Part shown: positions 58,471-64,000 of the stretch, piece after piece
How the letters are laid out: every line of letters begins with the position of its first letter
How positions within the stretch are numbered: position 1 is the stretch's first letter
From: Moniliella sp. 'wahieum'
Lineage: Eukaryota; Basidiomycota; Moniliellomycetes; Moniliellales; Moniliellaceae
Direction: 5' to 3'
Length of the DNA stretch: 64,000 nucleotides
Assembly: GCA_003971905.1 (NCBI GenBank)
Contig: RSEE01000019.1
Coordinates: forward strand, 434,001-498,000
Position numbers and translations under genes: made by a program
The notes under the pieces: generated by a model
Seen by the model: the letters and a program-made list of their open reading frames with translations, nothing else
What the model was told of the DNA's origin: nothing
Databases searched by the model: none

Positions 58471-60092
58471 TTACAAGTCCACAAGCAACCCCATATCGGC
58501 ATCCCCATCGGCATCTTCGGTCTGGGCATTCAGCGCAGGGTCAATTGGGGGGATAGGCTGAACAGTGTCACTGGCGTCAGTGCCCGATCCAACCACACCG
58601 TTGGGCTCTTCAATGGTAGCAGCCCCGCCCTCAACCCCGACAGTTTGGGCAGCGTCTGAGTCTGAGACCGCCACCTCCACAACCTGCTGGTTGTCATCGA
58701 GAGTTGAGCGTGTCGTCCCTGTATCTCCCACATTCTGTTGTTCCACCGCATCAGACTCAGCGTCCTTCTCAATCGGAATATGCACGTTGTCCGGCTCGGC
58801 GCTGGTATGGTTCGCGACAGACTCGGCATCTGTATCAGTTGCAACCAGCTGATCGCCTTGTTTGACAGCAATCGGCTCGTCGCCTTGTTCGATAGTAACC
58901 AGCTCATGGCCTTGTTCGATAAGAACCAGCTTGTCGCCTTTTTCGGTAGCAACGGGCTCGTCGCCTTGTTCGACAGCAACCGGCTCGTCGCCTTGTTCGA
59001 CAGCAACCGGCTCGTCGCCTTGTTCGACAGCAACCGGCTCGTCGCCTGTTCGACAGTAACCGGCTCGTCGCCTTGTTCGGCAACAGCAGACTCGACATCT
59101 TTTTCGGCAGCAACTGGCTCGACATCGTTTTCGGCAGCAACTGGCTCGACATCGTTTTCGGCAGCAACTGGCTCGACATCGTTTTCGGCAGCAACAGGTT
59201 CGCCATTTTTCTCGGTAGTAATCGGCTCATGGCCTTGTTCGATAGGAACCGGCTTGTCGCCTTTTTGGGCAGCAACCGGCTCGTCACCTTCGACGGTAGC
59301 AACGGGCTCATCACCTTTTCCCATAGCAATGGGCTCGTCACCTTTTTCGGTAGCAACCGGCTCGTTACCGTTCACGACAGCAACCGGCTCTTACCGTTCA
59401 CGACAGCACCGGCTCGTCACTTTTCTCGATAGTAACCGGCTCGTCATCTTTTTGGGTAGCAACCTCATCGTCACCTTTCTCGACAGCAATCGGTTCGTTG
59501 CCTTTCTCAATAGCAACCAGCTCTTCGCCCTCTTGGGTAGCAACCGGCTCGGCATCTGCGCCTTCTCGGCCTCCGCTGCGATAGGCTCAACGTCCTTGTC
59601 GACCGCACCGTGCTCTGCCATCTTCTCGTCGGGCACCGGTGGCTTTTCGTCTTGCTCGGCCGCCAGAGACACCTGCTTGGTCTGGGCCACAATAGGTTCC
59701 TCAGTGGGCTCTGCCAGGTCCCGATCAACTGTCGTGGACGGGACAAGCGGATCGGCAGCCAAGGTGGTTGCCTCGTGGGTTTCAATTTCTTCCGCACGGA
59801 CAGGGCCGTGCTTGGACCCTGAGCCACAGCCGATTCTCCTTCCAGCGCGTTGTCTGGCCCAAGGGGGACCAGGCCTGGGTGCAGAGACTGGAAGTGTGGT
59901 CCACTCCGTCGCTGGCGGATCGGGAGCAGCGGAGGCTGAGCAATCACCAGCCATCTCGGAGAGTTCGGGAGCATCAAAGACGTTCGTGGTGAATTCGATC
60001 GGGTCGGCATCAGAATGGGAAAAGCAGAGGGTTGACCGCTGGGAAAGGCAGATGCTCGGAAGATTCGGGAACGGGGGAAAGAGGACAGGCAT
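58471..60092 (-). CDS. Acidic nonapeptide-repeat protein
   Basis: I do not recognise a family. The N-terminal part (ATG at 60092, MPVLFPPFPNLPSICLSQRS; the start is uncertain and an upstream exon is possible) includes DPIEFTTNVFDAPELSEMA and DRDLAEPTEEPIVAQTKQV. The centre is a tandem array of nine-residue units with consensus xDEPVAxEx, for example GDEPVAVEQ and NDVEPVAAE, roughly 27 copies. The C-terminus is acidic and unique (TQTVG-like, then ALNAQTEDADGDADMGLLVD) and stops at 58471. Two short repeat units (26 and 25 nt) break the frame. Both fit a lost base in a TT or AA run, so the intact protein is probably continuous. The highly charged, Pro/Glu-rich repeat suggests a disordered spacer or surface protein. 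No signal peptide is obvious. Confidence 0.6.
58843..59551 (-). repeat. 27-bp coding minisatellite
   Basis: About 27 tandem units of 27 bp encode xDEPVAxEx. Neighbouring units at 58965-59045 and at 59100-59195 are nearly identical, which indicates recent local homogenisation, while outer units have diverged. Confidence 0.92.
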
Positions 60093-60307
60093 GCACGGGC
60101 CGGAAGTGGTGTCGGTCTGTGGCGGACAGAGGCCTGTGGCCAGGCCCACCTTGTAAAAGAAGGCCCTGAGACTCAGTAAGTTCGGACGACAGGTCGGGCT
60201 TGATCAGTAGGTCAACGCTGTGGGGTAGAACAAAGATGCGTAATAAGTGAACGCGTGCCCTTCCTCTTTGATGCCTTTCCGCTCGCTTGGGACCGGAACC
60301 TTGTCGT
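60093..60307. other. Spacer between Sec7 and the repeat-protein gene
   Basis: 215 bases; the 3' flank of the Sec7 gene and the presumed promoter of the repeat-protein gene. Confidence 0.45.
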
Positions 60308-63300
60308 TCATTGCCGCCAGCCCAGGAAAATGTCGGTCACGACGGGCATCCAAGAGGCCATGTTACGCGACTGGGTTGCCGGATCAAGCAGAACGAAGTG
60401 CGAGGCAATCGATTGACCCAACGGGATGAAGCGCTCGAGGACTCGCGCTTGCGATGATACGTGCTCATCCCTTTCGTCCAGCAACATTCGCAACAAGAGG
60501 GACACCAACGTCGAGGCCGCCGTACTCTCTTGGCGGAGCAAATTAGGGAGTTGTCTCATGAATCCGAGTCTCCAAAGCGTCACACGAAGATCCTTGTCGC
60601 TGTTAAATCGCTTGGCGAAAGAATAACTCTCTTGCAGTGCCTCGAGCACTCGCAAGAGCTGGTCTGCTGGTATGCTGGTGTAAAAGTCGGCGTGCTGCAG
60701 TAGCTCTTGCAGTGTTTCAATCAAGAGTAGCTGCAAACACAGCGCATGATGATTTGCTTGAACACTTTGCGGCGCTCGATGTCGTCAGAGGCTGGCTAAT
60801 CTCCCCCGTCTGCTCGAGCCTGCGGGGAAGAGATGTAAGTTCCTCTTCCGCTGGTGAGGGAGAGCTTGTTGGTGGCGGGGCGATTAGCATCGGATCAAAG
60901 AGCTCTGATGGGGTGGTAGTGGCAAACAAGCGGATCACAGCATCGACGATAAGGTTCCACTCGCTTTTGGTGAAGTGGACCACATTCTTCTCCAATAACA
61001 GCTGCAGACTGCTTGTCCCGATTCGAGCTAGAGTATCATTCTCTTGACTGATGCACGACTCCAGAGATCGAGGAGGTCGGGTAGATGGCGCTGGAGAGTA
61101 ATAAAGTGGCTGGTCCAGTTCAATCAAGTTGCGAAGGGCTTGAACCATTGTTGTATTGAGCCAGACCGTGGGATCCTCTTGCAACGGTACCTGTTCACCA
61201 CGGATCAGGCCAAACATGGCAAACAAGATGTCGTGCACTGTTGCATCCCAAAATGTAGACGTAAACTCGGGTGAGTACAGGGAGATAAGTTCAAAGAGTG
61301 AATCGAGAGCGACGCGACGGACCTCGAGGTCCACCGCGCTCAGTATCACTTCCAACAAAGAGTTGAACACAGGGAACCAGTAAGTGGCCTGGGCGTCCGG
61401 GCCGTCAGGGCCGCCAACGTTTCGTCCCCCTCGTGCGCTGCTTCCGCGAGAGACGAGAGCGACGGTATCATGGATCGCAACAGTCCCACCGCTTGAAGTG
61501 AGACACGTTGAGATGGCGACTGGGCAAAGGTGGCGAGACAGGTGGTTAGGTCGGTGTAGCTGACTTGGACGACAGCAGCCAATTGATTGTCAAACAAGAG
61601 TTGGACCACATCGAACTTGCTGGGCGACCTTGTCTGTTGATTTAAACTCAAGTGTCAGTCTTCTATCCATTAGAGGCAGAACGGTCAAGATACGTACCCG
61701 AAGAGTCGGCAGCGGCGGCGGAAAGGATAGTAAAGATCGATGTCCAACCAGAGCGGATGTGATCCGAGCGGCCTGAACCATTTGGACCAAGCAGTCGAGA
61801 ATCATCTCCCGTGTCTCGATCTCCGGAGAATGACGCATAGCGTAGGCAAAGGGGCGAAGGAAGTCTTTTGGAAAGCAAAGCCAGGAAGCTCTTCCTTCTC
61901 GAGGAACTTGGTAGCCAGTTGACGGAGAGAATCGACGGCAAAATTGCTAATGGCAAGCTGGTTGGTGACGAGCACATTGTTGAAGTGTTCACCCAGGATG
62001 GCCCAAATCTGGGACCACTCCATGCGGATACGACCCATGTTGTAGTATGATATCTCCACCAGCTTTTGCAGAGAGAAGAGCCGTGGGGACTGTCATCCCG
62101 CTCGATTGGATCTCTTCCCACGATACGGCACACAGGGCCTCGACAAAGTCCACGATCGCTGTGCCGGAAAGCCGGGGCGTTTGACTAAACACCTTGTCGG
62201 CTGCCACGGTCACCTCAGTGCTAGCACCGGCCTGACCACATCCACCGCAGGAAGACGGGAAGGTTTGCTGCGCAGGTCCATATTGCTGCTGCTGAAGAGC
62301 GCCGCCAGTGCATGAGTATTGCTAAGCGGGTAGTTCTTGGAGGGCGATCGATTATGGGCAAGCGCCGACCCAGGTCGGAAGGTGGCTTTCATTCACTCCA
62401 CCACTTATGAGCTGAAAACGTTCCAGTTGTGATACGCCGGTCAGCACTTCTCTCCACGATGACTTGAGATAGTTTCCTTCCGTTAGAGCGATGCCAAGCA
62501 GGCATTTGATTGCCTCAATGTGCTTCGGCTGCATCTCGCCAAGTTGTTGAGGAAGGTGAACTTGGCCAGGGTGGTAACAAAGGCGTTGCGTTCGAGCTCC
62601 AGATCAAAAGGCAAGATGTGTGATAGCGTCCTTGAAGGCAGTAAGGCAGAGGTGAACAATGACCATCACTTGTTTCCTGCATCGGGCCAGAGAGTCCAGC
62701 CAGGATCGGCATCCAAGCCACCTCGAACATGGGCTTAACGTGATCCATGTGCGTTGCGGAGAAGAAGCGCTCCACTGCCGCGCGTTGCTCGGGGCCAACC
62801 TGCGCCGGGCCCGTACCATGGAACGAAAGAGTGCCTCGGTCTTGGTGGCCATACCCTCCGATTGAGCTTCGTACGCGCGCGCGGGTCCCGTCCCACCCCC
62901 GCGATGAACCCTGCAATGGCTGGTGCAGGGGATGGAGGCGCCACTTCGTCCCGCATCTTGATCTCGTTGGCGACAATGCTCTCGTAGACCTCGCGTGGTA
63001 GTCTTCCGGGAGAGATTGGCCATCATCAATGCCTTTGTTGTTACGGATGAAATCTTGCAGCGACATGCGCTGCTTCACTTGGGGATTGTGGGCATCCGTG
63101 TTGAGGAGGATGATAATAAGCAAAGACATAGGCGGTGTCGGCGGTAGCAAAGACGCCCGGGTTGCCGAGCACATAGCGCTCGGCAAATTTGAGCATGAAC
63201 CGGTCGATCATTTGCGCCTCGCCGGGCAGACGGAATGTTTGGAGGTAGCGGCGCAATGCCGTCAAAAAGTGGAAGTCTTTGAAGTTCATCAGATCTACAA

Positions 63301-64000
63301 AAGCATGCATGGTGGCAATGTGACTGGGATCGCCCGAGCCAAGGTATTCGCCAATCCGGGCCTTGTTGAGTCCATCAGCATACAATAGGAACCGGGCGAT
63401 GTCCTTGGGCTCGGCCGAGGGAATAAACCGATTCTGGACCAGGAAAGCGATACCCCGTTTGGGTTTCTCGTTAAACATGCGGATTCCCTCCAGTAGCATT
63501 GTCTTCCGCGCTTTGGCTGACTCGAACCGGGACGGATCATCCTCCTGCTGAAGGGGATCGGGCACGGATAAGTGGAGAGGAAACCGCACTTCCTCTACTG
63601 GGCTTTCCGGCTTTGCATCTGCTGAATCGAGGCTGGCCCTCGGTGAAGAGGCAGACTCCTCCTCAATTGTGCTTCGGCTGGCCCATTGGACCAGGGAGTG
63701 GAGCACAGCAACCAAGCATTCGAGACTTTGACGTTTGAGGTGGGCTTCGATCGGCATACTGACTTCCTCCGCCGTCAGTGTGGTGAGGCTGCAGACCAAG
63801 CGCTGCCAAGCCTGGTTCATTACCCTTTTGGAGCGCCAACAAGGGAAGGGGCTCGGGAGGACCCAGCGACGTTCCTAGCTGGGTCTGACTGATCTTGGAC
63901 ACATGTTGACCAAGCGCTCATACACATTCTCCAATGCGGCTCGGTCACAGTCGTAGTTGATGTACACCTCCACCAATGCCTGGGGATTTTGACACAGGCG
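60308..64000 (-). CDS. SEC7: Sec7-domain ARF guanine-nucleotide exchange factor (partial, 5' end outside window)
   Basis: This large GEF activates ARF at the trans-Golgi. The window enters in the HUS region (NPQALVEVYINYDCDRAALE, then NVYERLVN). The Sec7 domain begins near 63490 with FNEKPKRGIAFLVQNRFI and carries LNKARIGEYLGSGDPSHIAT with the glutamic finger in GEYLG. MHAFVDLMNFKDFHFLTALR and FRLPGEAQMIDRFMLKFAER follow. After a one-base slip near 63130 come LLNTDAHNPQVKQRMSLQDF and IRNNKGIDDGQSLPEDY. Downstream HDS helices run through about 2.4 kb, including QIWAILGEHFNNVLVTNQLA and LRQLATKFLEKEELPGFAF. The C-terminal TLQELLQHADFYTSIPADQL and FAKRFNSDKDLRVTLWRLGF are typical of Sec7/BIG proteins. 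The stop is at 60308. Many frame changes are present, some possibly introns (near 61650 and 60735). Confidence 0.95.

Noticed and set aside
58843-59551. Regular 27-bp repeats that could be taken for a CRISPR array
   Set aside because: Units are contiguous with no unique spacers, keep codon periodicity and translate to xDEPVAxEx in one frame, so this is a coding minisatellite.

Overview
This window is nuclear DNA from a fungus. It carries an ERG5-type sterol C-22 desaturase, a Tlg2-class syntaxin, an Nha1-class plasma-membrane Na+/H+ antiporter, an Mcp2/ADCK1-class mitochondrial ABC1 protein and an ERp29-tailed PDI. Genes are split by short GT..AG introns of about 70-140 nt. The GC-rich coding DNA, modest intron density and gene set suggest a basidiomycete, perhaps Ustilaginomycotina; that placement is inference only. 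No bacterial operons, ribosome-binding sites, CRISPR arrays or insertion sequences were seen.

Almost every conserved gene is broken by one-base frame slips, mostly at homopolymers. Cases include the PDI active site, the MLRQ/B12D protein, ERG5, a P450 I-helix, the VAP tail and a 27-nt coding repeat. The conserved protein resumes at once in another frame, so these look like base-calling errors in the assembly rather than pseudogenes. CDS coordinates below are whole-locus spans that include introns and slips.

Layout. 1-2120: no gene. 2121-3434 (+): unknown disordered protein with an RVxF motif. 5827-8517 (+): Ran1/Ksp1-like pseudokinase. 8866-10587 (-): ERG5. 11188-11266 (+): intron-containing tRNA-Asp. 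11442-12817 (-): TLG2. 13588-18850 (+): divergent P4-ATPase. 18851-23317: gene-poor, repeat-rich. 23318-25228 (+): two-finger C2H2 regulator. 25229-29238: gene-poor, densest repeats. 29239-31834 (+): mitochondrial ABC1/ADCK1 (Mcp2-like). 32959-34284 (-): PDI. 34667-35832 (+): F-actin capping protein beta. 36481-40025 (+): SYLF-domain protein. 41082-41404 (+): MLRQ/B12D-like respiratory small protein. 42335-43222 (+): VAP/Scs2. 44250-47035 (-): Na+/H+ antiporter. 47776-50895 (-): unknown disordered protein. 53472-54679 (-): nitronate monooxygenase-like. 55107-57067 (-): cytochrome P450. 57723-58128 (+): small, probably mitochondrial acidic protein. 58471-60092 (-): nonapeptide-repeat acidic protein. 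60308-64000 (-): Sec7 ARF-GEF, 5' end outside the window.

Several genes act in membrane traffic and lipid handling: Sec7, Tlg2, the P4 flippase, VAP and ERG5. Capping protein and the SYLF protein belong to the cortical actin machinery. Neighbouring genes are unrelated, as usual in fungi, apart from some divergent pairs sharing an upstream region (TLG2/P4-ATPase, PDI/capping protein).

The most unusual feature is between the genes. The spacers are studded with short tandem arrays of many different sequences built on one plan: a six-base palindrome of the form A-N4-T plus one spacer base, repeated every 7 bp. Examples use AAGCTT, ATGCAT, ACTAGT, ACATGT, AACGTT, ATCGAT, ACGCGT, ACCGGT and AGGCCT.
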